This document shows, piece after piece, positions 16,212 through 25,436 of a stretch of DNA of 51,375 bases. This stretch comes from Colwellia sp. 39_35_sub15_T18 (GTDB lineage Bacteria; Pseudomonadota; Gammaproteobacteria; Enterobacterales; Alteromonadaceae), in contig MAAE01000031.1 in the NCBI GenBank assembly GCA_002162675.1, positions 1-51,375 on the forward strand, read 5' to 3'. Position numbers and translations under genes: made by a program. The first letter of the stretch is position 1; every line of letters begins with the position of its first letter. The notes under the pieces were generated by a model, which was not told the DNA's origin, did no database searches, and worked only from the letters and a program-made list of their open reading frames with translations.

Positions 16212-18004
16212 TCTACTGTCACCGACTTAGCTAAATTTCTGGGTTGATCAACATTTTTCCCTAGTATTTGGGCACTGTATAATGCGAGTAATTGCATTGG
16301 GATAACACTGATTATGGGGAGTATGGCTTCTGGCATAGGTGGTAATTCAAAGAAGTCATCTTCTTGTAGGTTGATATATTCTCTAATACTTTTATCACCA
16401 ATAATAAAGAGTGGTGCATTTCGGGCTTGGACTTCTTGAATGTTTGAGAGCAGTTTATCTGTCAGGTTATTTTTAGGCGCAATAACCAGTACAGGCATTT
16501 GTTCATCAAGCAAAGCAATTGGCCCATGTTTTAACTCGCCGGCGGCATAAGCTTCGGCATGGATATAGCTAATTTCTTTCAGCTTAAGAGCACCTTCTTG
16601 TGCGATAGGGGTAAGTGCTCCACGACCGAGAAAAAGGACGTTTGAATATTTACATATTTTTTTCGCCATTGCTTTCATATCAGTACAGCGTTGTAAAACC
16701 TTTTCCATGATATAAGGCAATTGAGCAAAACTAAATATTAACTGTTTTAACTCAGCATTATTTATGAGCTCTCTTTGTTTTGCTGCTTCTATTGCCATTT
16801 TATAAAATATAGCTAACTGACAGCTAAATGCTTTGGTTGAAGCTACACCAATTTCTGGACCCGCGTAAATCTCAAATGTAAAATTTGCCTCTCGCGCAAT
16901 AGTACTGTTGGCTACATTAACTAAAGCGAGAGTTTGTGCTTTTTTACTTTTTGCATAACGTAGGGCTGCCAATGTGTCAGCTGTTTCTCCTGATTGTGAA
17001 ACAAAAATAGCCAATTCATTGTCTGTAACAATAGGGGAGCGATAGCGATATTCTGAGGCTATATCTATTTCAACCAATATATGGGCGTATTTTTCAAACC
17101 AAGTTTTTGCTACTGAAGCTGCATAGTATGAGGTGCCACACGCAATAATGGTGATTTTTTTTAGTTCTTTAAAATTGATTGTTGAATATTTGTTGGCGTG
17201 GCTATTAACTGACAGCCTTTTAAGTAAATCCACTTGCTCAAATATTTCTTTTTCCATAAAAGAGTTATGTCCTTCTTTTGATATTAATTTTGCGCTATTT
17301 TGGTTATTAATATAATGAATTTTTTTATTTATTGAATTACCACATAGCTTTATTTCGTGGCTGTTTAACTGAAATATTTCATTATCTTTAGGATAATAAA
17401 TTTTGGCGCTGTCAGCGCCTAAAGCCATGGCATCAGAGGCCATATAAAACCCATTGTTACCCTGTGAAATAACTAAAGGACTGTCTTGTTTAATTGCGTA
17501 AAGGTTATTGCTAGAGCCATTAATTAATATACCGAGGGCATAGCTCCCTTTTAATTGGGTGATAGCTTTTTCAATGGCCTCTTCTTGTGTCATTTGCTGA
17601 CTAAGGTAATGATTGATTAAATGTGGTACGACTTCACTGTCAGTCGAACTATTAAAGTGATGACCCCATTGAACCAATTTTCGCTTTAGTTCCAGGTAAT
17701 TTTCGATAATTCCATTGTGTACAACAGATACTTGTCCGCATTGATGAGGGTGAGCGTTGGTTTCATTGGGCTTACCGTGTGTTGCCCATCGTGTATGCCC
17801 TATGCAACACTTTCCCTCTAACGCTTGCATAGATAATCTTTGCTTAAGGTTGTTAAGTTTACCTCTTGCTTTTATGGTTTGAATTTCATTATTAGATAAT
17901 ATTGAAATACCAGAAGAGTCATAACCGCGATATTCAAGTCTGCCTAAGCCATCTAATACTGGTTTAATTGCTGATTCTGCTACTGCCCCAATAATTCCAC
18001 ACAT
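16208..18004 (-). CDS. glmS: Glutamine-fructose-6-phosphate aminotransferase
   Basis: GlmS makes glucosamine-6-phosphate from fructose-6-phosphate and glutamine, the entry to UDP-GlcNAc. The N-terminal amidotransferase starts with the catalytic Cys 2 (MCGIIGAV) and has LEYRGYDSSG and HTRWATHG. Two SIS sugar-isomerase domains follow (SQSGETADTLAALRYAK; GRGALTPIAQEGALKLKEISYIHAEAY), and it ends DQPRNLAKSVTVE. At 598 residues it is near the normal 609. A sigma-54 promoter and an AGAGGT ribosome binding site precede it, unlike a housekeeping glmS, so it is probably a second, biofilm-dedicated copy that supplies amino sugar for the polysaccharide. It leads a three-gene operon. Confidence 0.97.
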   Translation of the reverse strand: MCGIIGAVAESAIKPVLDGLGRLEYRGYDSSGISILSNNEIQTIKARGKLNNLKQRLSMQALEGKCCIGHTRWATHGKPNETNAHPHQCGQVSVVHNGIIENYLELKRKLVQWGHHFNSSTDSEVVPHLINHYLSQQMTQEEAIEKAITQLKGSYALGILINGSSNNLYAIKQDSPLVISQGNNGFYMASDAMALGADSAKIYYPKDNEIFQLNSHEIKLCGNSINKKIHYINNQNSAKLISKEGHNSFMEKEIFEQVDLLKRLSVNSHANKYSTINFKELKKITIIACGTSYYAASVAKTWFEKYAHILVEIDIASEYRYRSPIVTDNELAIFVSQSGETADTLAALRYAKSKKAQTLALVNVANSTIAREANFTFEIYAGPEIGVASTKAFSCQLAIFYKMAIEAAKQRELINNAELKQLIFSFAQLPYIMEKVLQRCTDMKAMAKKICKYSNVLFLGRGALTPIAQEGALKLKEISYIHAEAYAAGELKHGPIALLDEQMPVLVIAPKNNLTDKLLSNIQEVQARNAPLFIIGDKSIREYINLQEDDFFELPPMPEAILPIISVIPMQLLALYSAQILGKNVDQPRNLAKSVTVE

Positions 18005-18044
18005 AATAATTACCTCTTTATATTATTAACCTACTCTAATACTT

Positions 18045-18060
18045 AGCAGTTATTAGGCCA
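18045..18060 (-). promoter_or_regulatory. Sigma-54 promoter of the glmS operon
   Basis: On the minus strand: TGGCCTAATAACTGCT, with GG and GC in correct register. The predicted start near 18034 leaves about 30 bases before the glmS ATG, including AGAGGT. Confidence 0.65.
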
Positions 18061-18109
18061 AAAAAATTCACCTATAAAATCAGTTGTTTATTCTTGTTGT
18101 TGACCTTTA

Positions 18110-18124
18110 ATTGCAATTTGCAAA
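18110..18124 (-). promoter_or_regulatory. Candidate SypG-like activator site before glmS
   Basis: Minus strand TTTGCA-AAT-TGC-AAT, 50 bp upstream of the -24 element. It fits the motif shared with the other sigma-54 promoters. It overlaps nothing else; the end of the next upstream operon is at 18135. Confidence 0.5.
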
Positions 18125-18134
18125 GCAAGTGTTG

Positions 18135-19238
18135 CTAATTCGGAATACATTTGAGAATTTTAGAATAACAGCGTATATGACAATATTGTTGTGCTGAATG
18201 CTTAGCGTGTTGTGCTATTTTTAATAAGAACGTGGGGTTATTGATTAATCGAGTTAATGCTTGAACTAAACTTTTTACGTTATTTGGGGTATATTTTACA
18301 CAATCATACCCATCAGTTAAGTGTTGATCCCAATAAGCATTATCAGCAGGAATTACTACTGCTAGTCCGGCTGCCATCGACTCTAGAATTGATAGGCCAA
18401 AAGGTTCATTTTCTGAAGTAGAGATAAATATTGACGAACTAGCTCTAATATCATTTAAATTATTAGGATCGGGAAACCAGTGAATATTATCAACTTTATT
18501 AACGTTCGCTACGTCCAAATAGGAGTCAGTTTGTGGCTCAATATAACAAACGTTGGCAAAAAATTTATCAAAGTCTTCATACTTATTATTAAGCTCAGTC
18601 ATAGCAGCAATAAATAGCTCCACTCGCTTCCATCTTAATAAAGAGGCGGCCCATAAAAAGCCAATTTTGTTGTTGTTATCTTTTACTTTTATGCAAGAAC
18701 AATTAATGCCATTAACAAAAGGGATAAATTTTTTATTCGCTAGGTTTTCATTATAATTATGACATTTCAAGGCGTATAAGATAGAAGCATGAGTGGATGG
18801 CAAATAAAATACCTTTTTTGCTCGTATTAAACCAAAACTGGAAATCTTAGAATTAGTAATATCCCCTTGAATAAGTTGAATAATATCTATGTTAATTATT
18901 TCACTGAGTAGGTATAGAGAAAAATCAACGCATGGTCCTGAAAAACCGATTATTTTGGTGAACCTTTTTAGTTTTATCAAATTGCTTATTAGAGAAAGTA
19001 AATAAACAAAATGCTTTAAAAAGTAAAAGATCCCAGTTGTTTGATTTTGCAGAAAACTAGGAGAGAACAACTTAAGAAAGCGAATATTACTCTCGTAACC
19101 ATAGCACCATGAATCTCTATCATTTGAAATTACCCACATCTCAATATTACTGGGTAATTCCGCTATTATTGTTTTCATCACTTTTTTTGAGCCTCCCTTA
19201 AAAGGGACTGGGTCATAAATCAATACTCGTTTAGTCAT
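18135..19238 (-). CDS. Glycosyltransferase family 4
   Basis: A GT-B enzyme of 367 residues. The C-terminal half has the GT4 layout: KIGFLWAASLLRWKRVELFI (linker and first strand), then STSENEPFGLSILESMAAGLAVV, the E-x7-E nucleotide-sugar region. The N-terminal acceptor half is lower in similarity (KVMKTIIAELPS, IIGFSGPCVDFSLYLL). It is the last gene of the operon that starts at 24238 and overlaps the preceding glycosyltransferase by eight bases. Substrate unknown. Confidence 0.85.
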   Translation of the reverse strand: MTKRVLIYDPVPFKGGSKKVMKTIIAELPSNIEMWVISNDRDSWCYGYESNIRFLKLFSPSFLQNQTTGIFYFLKHFVYLLSLISNLIKLKRFTKIIGFSGPCVDFSLYLLSEIINIDIIQLIQGDITNSKISSFGLIRAKKVFYLPSTHASILYALKCHNYNENLANKKFIPFVNGINCSCIKVKDNNNKIGFLWAASLLRWKRVELFIAAMTELNNKYEDFDKFFANVCYIEPQTDSYLDVANVNKVDNIHWFPDPNNLNDIRASSSIFISTSENEPFGLSILESMAAGLAVVIPADNAYWDQHLTDGYDCVKYTPNNVKSLVQALTRLINNPTFLLKIAQHAKHSAQQYCHIRCYSKILKCIPN

Positions 19239-20502
19239 GATGTTTCCCCCATGAAAATTTCAAGGTAAAGTATTTATAGGTCTTATTTAAAAAAGCCATA
19301 AAGACTGTTTTAGCGTGTAAAGTAACAAGTTGCGTTACACTATATTTGGTTTCACGCAGCATCAAGGTTTGATAAATCAGGTTGAAAGCCATAAATTGTT
19401 GCTTTAAAGAAAACTCTTTTACTATATGTTTTTGTGCATTATCAGCTAGACTCTTTCTTAAATCAGGCCTTTCAATTAAAGATATTATTGCTTCTACTAA
19501 CTCATCAGTATTGTTGGGAGAGATTAATAGCGCACTTTTTTGATCAGTGTAAATCTCATCAATGCCAGAAACATTACTAGTGATGATGGGGAGTTTAGCA
19601 AGGCTTGCTTCGGCCAACGTTAGACCAAAAACCTCTTCTACAGGCACTGAAATGAAACAGTCTGCATTGCTTGAGTAGTATTTGGCTACGGTTTCGGTAG
19701 CTGAAAAAAATTTAACCTTGTCACTTAAATTTAGCTGAGAAACTAAATGAGTTAGCTTAGCTTCTTCAATTCCTGAGCCAATAATGGCAAGTTTTACGCT
19801 ATAGCATTCTTTTAATTTATCTAAAGCATATAGTAATTGATGCACTGATTTTCTAGGGATTAATGACCCTATATACAAAATGACAAAATCAGTGTTTTTT
19901 GCCGATACTTTTGCTCGAATATCATATGGGTGAGAACAAAGCACTCGCTTTGGATTAATACCATTATAAATAACATCTACTTGCTGGTTTCTGAATTCCT
20001 TTTGTTTGAATAGATCAATAACTGAATGGCTAACACCTACAATGTGATCAGCGCCATGAAACAATAATGTAAGTCTGTCTTTATACATATAACGAGCATG
20101 TAAATGGAGTAATATTGGCGTATTTGTAAACTTACATACAGGTATCATCCATTGACAAGGAGCACCATTATTAGAATGCACTAAATTTATTTTGTAGTCT
20201 TTTATTAACTTCTTAGCTTTAGTAAGTAATTTAAAGAATTGTCCTAACTTCCATCGAGGCAAGGTCCAGTAGCCAAGGCAAACAAAATTATCTTTGATAA
20301 CTTCAACGCCCAAATTCAACGCCTGTTTTGCTAAAGCATCGCTATTACACCAAAGTATAGGCTCGTAATGGTTTTCTTTGGCTGATTTAAGTAGATCCAA
20401 TAAAACAATTTCACTTCCTCTAATCCAGTCATCGCCATAGTGAACATATAGAATACGCGGTTTAAACATTTTATTTTGTTCTGTAGTATCAGACATTTTC
20501 AC
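19231..20502 (-). CDS. Glycosyltransferase family 4
   Basis: A 423-residue GT4 enzyme: N-terminal RILYVHYGDDWIRGSEIVLLDLL, an inter-domain VDVIYNGINPKRV, then FVILYIGSLIPRKSVHQLLYAL and VPVEEVFGLTLAEASLAKLPII with the E-x7-E pair. It is a cytoplasmic, membrane-associated transferase for polysaccharide repeat-unit assembly. It lies 40 bases after the Wzy gene and overlaps the next glycosyltransferase. The C-terminal 45 residues, rich in Lys, Phe and Tyr, may help it bind the membrane. Confidence 0.88.
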   Translation of the reverse strand: MKMSDTTEQNKMFKPRILYVHYGDDWIRGSEIVLLDLLKSAKENHYEPILWCNSDALAKQALNLGVEVIKDNFVCLGYWTLPRWKLGQFFKLLTKAKKLIKDYKINLVHSNNGAPCQWMIPVCKFTNTPILLHLHARYMYKDRLTLLFHGADHIVGVSHSVIDLFKQKEFRNQQVDVIYNGINPKRVLCSHPYDIRAKVSAKNTDFVILYIGSLIPRKSVHQLLYALDKLKECYSVKLAIIGSGIEEAKLTHLVSQLNLSDKVKFFSATETVAKYYSSNADCFISVPVEEVFGLTLAEASLAKLPIITSNVSGIDEIYTDQKSALLISPNNTDELVEAIISLIERPDLRKSLADNAQKHIVKEFSLKQQFMAFNLIYQTLMLRETKYSVTQLVTLHAKTVFMAFLNKTYKYFTLKFSWGKHHD

Positions 20503-20542
20503 TTCCTTTTAATTGCTATTGCTATTGGTTGCAGTTTGCGTA

Positions 20543-21889
20543 CTAAACGTTTTGGGAATGAAGATAACGGTTTAATGCGATAACTAAAGCTACTTGTAAA
20601 TAAATTGGCCAGATAAAGCCTTGTGTTAAAAACGTTCCAGAAACGATAAAACCAATAATACCTGCGGGGGCGGCATTGACTGCTACCCTTATGCCTGGTG
20701 AATGATGCTCAAGGTTGACTTTTTTCAACATTTTTAAAGATATGAGTAAAGTACTGACAATTAATGAAACAAATAATATAAAGCCAACAAAGCCAGATTC
20801 CGCCAGAACACCAAACCATGTAGAGTGTACTGCGTGGTTCAATCCATCCCAATGAGTGCTATAGGAAAAGTAATTGTAATAAAAATTGCTGATACCTACA
20901 CCAAAAACAGGGTTGTCTAGTGCCATATTCCAAGCAGCTTCCCAAGCATACAGTCGTCCCATTGCTGACTCGTCTATCCCTTCTTCTGCAGCCCCTCCGG
21001 ATGCTCTTTCACTGATCCCTGCAACGATAAATAAAATGGCTATTGAAATTGCACCACCTGAAAACAATAAAACTTTGGATCGTATGCGATTGTAGGCAAA
21101 TATACTCGCTACAGCTAAAAATCCCAACAAACCTCCTCTACTTTGAGTGGCTAGCAGAGCATAAAGTAAAATGCAAAAAGTACTGAAACTAAATAAACGT
21201 TCAATTTTAGAGAGTGATTTTTCTAGAAAAGTGGCTATAGCGAAAGCCATGGGGTACAAAAGTACTAGGGCTAAATCATTTGGATCGCCAAGTAAAGAAC
21301 CAATATTTCTTCCAATAGTGACCCTAGTACCTTCAACCAAGCCAATATTATTGAATTTGTTAAATAAGGCGACCAGTCCAACACAAGCGCCTGAAAAAAT
21401 AAATGCTCGGCTTGCCGTAATAAAATGATTTTCCTTGTGCATCATCCAGGCAATAACAAACGTCATTAATATTATTTTACTGTAAACACCTGTCCAAGCT
21501 TTTGTTGCTACAGATACATTACTAGAGAAAGGGATACCAAGTGTTACTAATAAAAAAAACAATATTAAGAAACTAAATTGTGGGCACCAATAAGGATGAA
21601 GGTTTTGGCTAATTGTTGTCCGCAGGAAAATAACAAATAGAGAGGCTAATGCCAGTAATAGAGGTAACTTTAATGGCTCTAGAAAAGGAAAAACCTCATG
21701 AATACGAAAGAAAGAAAATATTACAAAACCTAAAACGATATAAAAAGAGAAATTAACTATACCCCAAAGAGCAAAGGGTATTAATCCTATAACAACAAGG
21801 GTTATGGGGTGAGGGAAATAATATAACCCTAATGTTATTAGCATTAATATAACTAACATGCTTGTCATATTTAGCGGTGTATAAGTCAT
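20543..21889 (-). CDS. O-antigen ligase/polymerase family membrane protein (Wzy-like)
   Basis: The 448-residue protein is almost entirely hydrophobic, with about ten to twelve membrane segments. It has the Wzy_C/O-antigen ligase features: a large periplasmic loop in the second half (HAVHSTWFGVLAESGFVGF) preceded by TQSRGGLLGFLAV. In this setting, between the flippase and glycosyltransferases, it most likely polymerises repeat units in the periplasm; SypK and SypL are of this type in V. fischeri. It sits eight bases after the Wzx stop. Confidence 0.88.
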   Translation of the reverse strand: MTYTPLNMTSMLVILMLITLGLYYFPHPITLVVIGLIPFALWGIVNFSFYIVLGFVIFSFFRIHEVFPFLEPLKLPLLLALASLFVIFLRTTISQNLHPYWCPQFSFLILFFLLVTLGIPFSSNVSVATKAWTGVYSKIILMTFVIAWMMHKENHFITASRAFIFSGACVGLVALFNKFNNIGLVEGTRVTIGRNIGSLLGDPNDLALVLLYPMAFAIATFLEKSLSKIERLFSFSTFCILLYALLATQSRGGLLGFLAVASIFAYNRIRSKVLLFSGGAISIAILFIVAGISERASGGAAEEGIDESAMGRLYAWEAAWNMALDNPVFGVGISNFYYNYFSYSTHWDGLNHAVHSTWFGVLAESGFVGFILFVSLIVSTLLISLKMLKKVNLEHHSPGIRVAVNAAPAGIIGFIVSGTFLTQGFIWPIYLQVALVIALNRYLHSQNV

Positions 21890-21897
21890 AAATCCCC

Positions 21898-23217
21898 TTA
21901 ACTAATTTGACCAAACCAAGTGACAACAATTGCGGCACTAATTGCTGAATATAGGTACCCGAACTTGTAAGGAAGGTAGACCTTTTTTTGGCTAAAATAG
22001 TAGAAAAGCCCCATGCGTATCATATTCGCAGCAATAAGCGCAGTAAGTGCACCCTGCACCTTAAATACCGGTATCAACATGACCAATAAAAGCCCACCAA
22101 TACCGCAAGCGATTAAATTAATATTCATTTGAACTTGTGAGTTTTTTTCTACGAAACACCCCAGATTTAATAGATCAGTTAACATTTTTAATAAGGTACA
22201 AAGCAGTAACCAAGGTAGAATAACAATAGCGGTGTGGTAATCTTTAGGTGTTAAATATTGAATAAGTATTGGGCCTAATAAACCAATAGCACCACATATA
22301 ACAACTGAAAGAATACCGCCAAGTACTGCGAAATGTGCATTTATGTTTTTACCATCTTGTTCTTTAAGTACTGAGAACCGCTTAGGAAACCACCATAACG
22401 TAAAAGGCTGAATAAGAAGGGTAGGAACTAAAGCAAACTTGATTGCTATAGCATATGCAGCAATTTCTATGGCCCCAAAGTGCTCTGCGAGTAACCATCT
22501 GTCCATGCCTGATAATGTAAATGTAGCAGCACCACCAATAAAAATAGGGCCTGAATAATAGATAATGTGCTTAAGATGTTTCATTGAAAAACTGATGTAA
22601 GTTTCTTTTAGTTGAATAACGCATAATATTATTGCCACAACTATCGCAGATACAGCCCCAGCTGCTAAAATACTAGTGATACCCCATCCCTTGTTCAGCC
22701 AATAAAAAGTGAGTGAAACTTGCAATAAAACCTTCAACATCGAAACAGTAAAAAATAATCCTGCTCGGTCAGTGATCCGTAACCATGCTAATGGAATATT
22801 AATTAAGCCCCCAACAGAAAGTGCTACGCCAAGTAAATAGAGTTCATTCTCTTTTATACCTCCAGGTAAATAAATCAATAAATTTTTAGAATAAAAATGA
22901 AAAGTTGCATATGAAATAATAGTAATTATTCCAGCTACAAATAAACATTCAGAGGCGTGAAGTTTCTTTTTTTCAATGCCATCAGCTAAACCTACAAAAC
23001 GATATAATGCTTCAATAAGACCAAAACCTAAAATAATTGAAACTATATTAGAAAATACTACGAGTACCTCTAATCGGCCATAATCTGATGGCATTAGATA
23101 ACTGGTATAAATAGGTAGCATGATTAAAGAAATTCCTTTCATAAGAAAAATGCTTAGGCCATAAAGTGCAGATTGATTTAACAAGTTTTTATATCGACTA
23201 TTTAACATGTGAGCCAC
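21898..23217 (-). CDS. Polysaccharide flippase (Wzx-like)
   Basis: A 439-residue protein with some twelve membrane segments in the MATE/MVF pattern of lipid-linked repeat-unit flippases (NQSALYGLSIFLMKGISLIMLPIYTS at the N-terminus; GAIEIAAYAIAIKFALVPTLLIQPF in the middle). It would move the undecaprenyl-linked repeat unit across the inner membrane for the Wzy polymerase encoded next. Its first 20 bases overlap the end of the glycosyltransferase gene upstream, if the ATG at 23217 is used. Confidence 0.9.
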   Translation of the reverse strand: MAHMLNSRYKNLLNQSALYGLSIFLMKGISLIMLPIYTSYLMPSDYGRLEVLVVFSNIVSIILGFGLIEALYRFVGLADGIEKKKLHASECLFVAGIITIISYATFHFYSKNLLIYLPGGIKENELYLLGVALSVGGLINIPLAWLRITDRAGLFFTVSMLKVLLQVSLTFYWLNKGWGITSILAAGAVSAIVVAIILCVIQLKETYISFSMKHLKHIIYYSGPIFIGGAATFTLSGMDRWLLAEHFGAIEIAAYAIAIKFALVPTLLIQPFTLWWFPKRFSVLKEQDGKNINAHFAVLGGILSVVICGAIGLLGPILIQYLTPKDYHTAIVILPWLLLCTLLKMLTDLLNLGCFVEKNSQVQMNINLIACGIGGLLLVMLIPVFKVQGALTALIAANMIRMGLFYYFSQKKVYLPYKFGYLYSAISAAIVVTWFGQIS

Positions 23218-24238
23218 CTATTAGTGCTTTGCGGTAAACATTGAAAATTAGAGGAATAACCGCGTCACAAGAAAAGTTTTTTCTAATATGCGAATAGCCA
23301 AATAAAGACATATCATTTCGCTGTTTTATTGATAACGTCTGGCTCCGTTTAATTGATTCAATAAAGTCAGCTTCATTAAATGGTGTTATTAGCCAGCCGG
23401 TAAGGTTATTGATTACAACCGATGAGATGCCACCAATATCAAAACTAATGACAGGAATCCCCCTAACGAGTGCTTCAATTGCAACCAGAGGTAACCCTTC
23501 TTCTCTACTGGTAATACATAACAAATTAATCTTTGCCCAGTATGGTTTCATTGAAGTGACATGCCCCACTAATTTGACGTTGTTAGTTGCGGTAGCATTT
23601 ATTTCCGCTAACATCGGTCCATCGCCATATATTGAAAAAGTGTATTGGGGTAATTGCTTCGCTAGACGAAGAAATACATCAGGGCCCTTTTCAAAACTTA
23701 ATCGACCGACAAAAGCTACTTGAGTTGATTGCTCCGTTGTTTTAAATAATTGAGTGGGTAATTCAACAAAGTTTTGTATCACGTCAGCGGTTAAATTTGC
23801 TGTTTTTTTGATTTGTTCAGATACACAGATACAGGTTGAAAATTGAGCCGTTAGACAGTCTATCCAGCGATATAACCTAATTTTTATATTACCTTTTTCG
23901 CCAGAATGAAAGGTTGAAACGACTGGCTTATTCGATAATCTACAGCAAATTCGGCCGATAATACCGGCTTTATAACCATGAGTGTGTACAAGGTTGATAT
24001 CTGACTTTTTTAACAATATTAAAAGCTCTTTGAAGCCACCGTTTAATTTAATTAATATTGATTGAAGAAATTGTTCTGATTCAAATACGGGATGCTCACC
24101 AAAGTTATTTAATAAAATGATTTTTACGTTGTGACCTGATTTATGAAGGCCTTTGGCAAGGTTAGCAACATGAGTTTCTATACCTCCATAATTTTTACTA
24201 TCAAGTAATAAAACAATGTTTAGATTTTCAGTCGTCAT
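23198..24238 (-). CDS. Glycosyltransferase family 4
   Basis: A 346-residue GT4 enzyme: NIVLLLDSKNYGGIETHVANLAKGL at the N-terminus, VHTHGYKAGIIGRI, then VAFVGRLSFEKGPDVFLRLA and ITSREEGLPLVAIEALVRGIPVIS. It leads the Wzx/Wzy operon, directly downstream of a sigma-54 promoter with a roughly 26-base leader (AGGT ribosome binding site). Acceptor and donor sugars are unknown. Confidence 0.9.
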   Translation of the reverse strand: MTTENLNIVLLLDSKNYGGIETHVANLAKGLHKSGHNVKIILLNNFGEHPVFESEQFLQSILIKLNGGFKELLILLKKSDINLVHTHGYKAGIIGRICCRLSNKPVVSTFHSGEKGNIKIRLYRWIDCLTAQFSTCICVSEQIKKTANLTADVIQNFVELPTQLFKTTEQSTQVAFVGRLSFEKGPDVFLRLAKQLPQYTFSIYGDGPMLAEINATATNNVKLVGHVTSMKPYWAKINLLCITSREEGLPLVAIEALVRGIPVISFDIGGISSVVINNLTGWLITPFNEADFIESIKRSQTLSIKQRNDMSLFGYSHIRKNFSCDAVIPLIFNVYRKALIGGSHVK

Positions 24239-24274
24239 AATAAACCTATTAATAAACGCACCATATATTGAGTT

Positions 24275-24290
24275 TGCATAAAGTAGGCCA
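24275..24290 (-). promoter_or_regulatory. Sigma-54 promoter of the Wzx/Wzy operon
   Basis: Minus strand TGGCCTACTTTATGCA; GG and GC are in exact -24/-12 register. The -12 element is 38 bases before the ATG at 24238. Confidence 0.75.
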
Positions 24291-24349
24291 GTTGAAAATA
24301 CGGTTTAACCCCCTATAAATAGCCGTTTATTTATGGAATTGTATTTTTA

Positions 24350-24364
24350 TTCTCAAATTGCGTA
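24350..24364 (+). promoter_or_regulatory. Candidate SypG-like activator site before the Wzx/Wzy operon
   Basis: TTCTCA-AAT-TGC-GTA lies 60 bp upstream of the -24 element. From memory, the V. fischeri syp enhancer consensus is TTCTCANNNTGC followed by a loose tail, and this copy fits it in full. A further related stretch (ATTGCAAAGCAAA) lies near 24379. Confidence 0.6.
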
Positions 24365-24488
24365 AATTGATGGAGTATTGCAAAGCAAATTAGTAAATAT
24401 TGCGAATTAAATGTGAGGTAATCAATAAGGTTTAAATTTAAGCTAAAATCTATAGAAGAGATTTTATTATGCTGCGTTGGTAAAACCG

Positions 24489-25424
24489 ATGAAAACAAGA
24501 TTATTAATACCATTAATACTTATATTAATGCCAAGTATTATCTGGTTGTTGTTGAAACAGGTTCACTCACCTTGGTGGCTTGAAAACGCTTTATCAACCT
24601 CTTTTATTATCCTAGTTTTTTATTGTATTTTAATGTTAACGCTTATTTACTTTGTTTCTTATTTACATTGCTTAGGCTATTTCTTAATTAATTTTATTCT
24701 GGCAATACTTTTAAATAATACCGTCACTTTAAGTAAAGGCACTTGTAATGATCCCATTGTTTTTTTTCAATTCAACATGAAATATAACGAAGGGGAATAT
24801 GAAATAAATGAATTGATCGAGCACCTTGTAGAAGGGCAATATCATTTAATTACGTTACAAGGAGTAAGCCAACGATCAAAACGGCAGATTGTCGAAAAGT
24901 TATCCCCTTATTACCCTCATTTTATTCTTGGCGAAAGTGAACATCGACAAATTTATAGTGACCAACTTCTGTTTAGTCATTATGGCTTTCATAATATTAA
25001 ATATTATAAAAGTGGCAACAACTCATTTTTAATTAACAGCCAATGGCAGCTACCTTTTAGTAACATCAGTTTGTACACATTACATCCGCCATCACCACGT
25101 AATGAAAAACTATGGCAAACCAGGAATAAAATAATTTATCAATTAAAACATGCTATTAATAGGTCTTCTTTGAAAGTTAAGGTAGTGGTAGGTGACTTAA
25201 ATCTTTCAAAAAATTCAAGTAGAATAAAGCTATTAGGGCATGAGATGAATACAGAGTTTGTAAATTCATGGCCGAATAAACATTACGTTTTTAAATTTTT
25301 GGGTTTAGCGATTGATCATTTCTGGGTATCAAAACCAGCAACAATTTGTTCAAGACAACGAATTGAAAAGTTCAATTGGTCAGATCATTTTGCCGTAAAA
25401 ACTAAAGTTGATTTCAAATATTAA
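24489..25424 (+). CDS. Membrane-anchored endonuclease/exonuclease/phosphatase-family protein
   Basis: The N-terminal 80 residues hold two or three hydrophobic segments. The rest shows EEP-family (DNase I-like) motifs in reduced form: FFQFNMKYNEG at the first strand, VVVGDLNLS, IDHFWVS and the final SDHFAVK His pair. These enzymes cleave phosphodiester bonds in nucleic acids, inositol phosphates or sphingolipids. The Glu of the usual Q-E motif is replaced (LITLQGVSQ), so activity is uncertain. It is the only + strand gene within the polysaccharide operons. I take the ATG at 24489; a TTG four codons earlier is possible, and a five-codon frame (24469-24483) with its own AGAAGAG site precedes it. 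Role unknown. Confidence 0.75.
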   Translation: MKTRLLIPLILILMPSIIWLLLKQVHSPWWLENALSTSFIILVFYCILMLTLIYFVSYLHCLGYFLINFILAILLNNTVTLSKGTCNDPIVFFQFNMKYNEGEYEINELIEHLVEGQYHLITLQGVSQRSKRQIVEKLSPYYPHFILGESEHRQIYSDQLLFSHYGFHNIKYYKSGNNSFLINSQWQLPFSNISLYTLHPPSPRNEKLWQTRNKIIYQLKHAINRSSLKVKVVVGDLNLSKNSSRIKLLGHEMNTEFVNSWPNKHYVFKFLGLAIDHFWVSKPATICSRQRIEKFNWSDHFAVKTKVDFKY

Positions 25425-25436
25425 TGACACGAGTTT

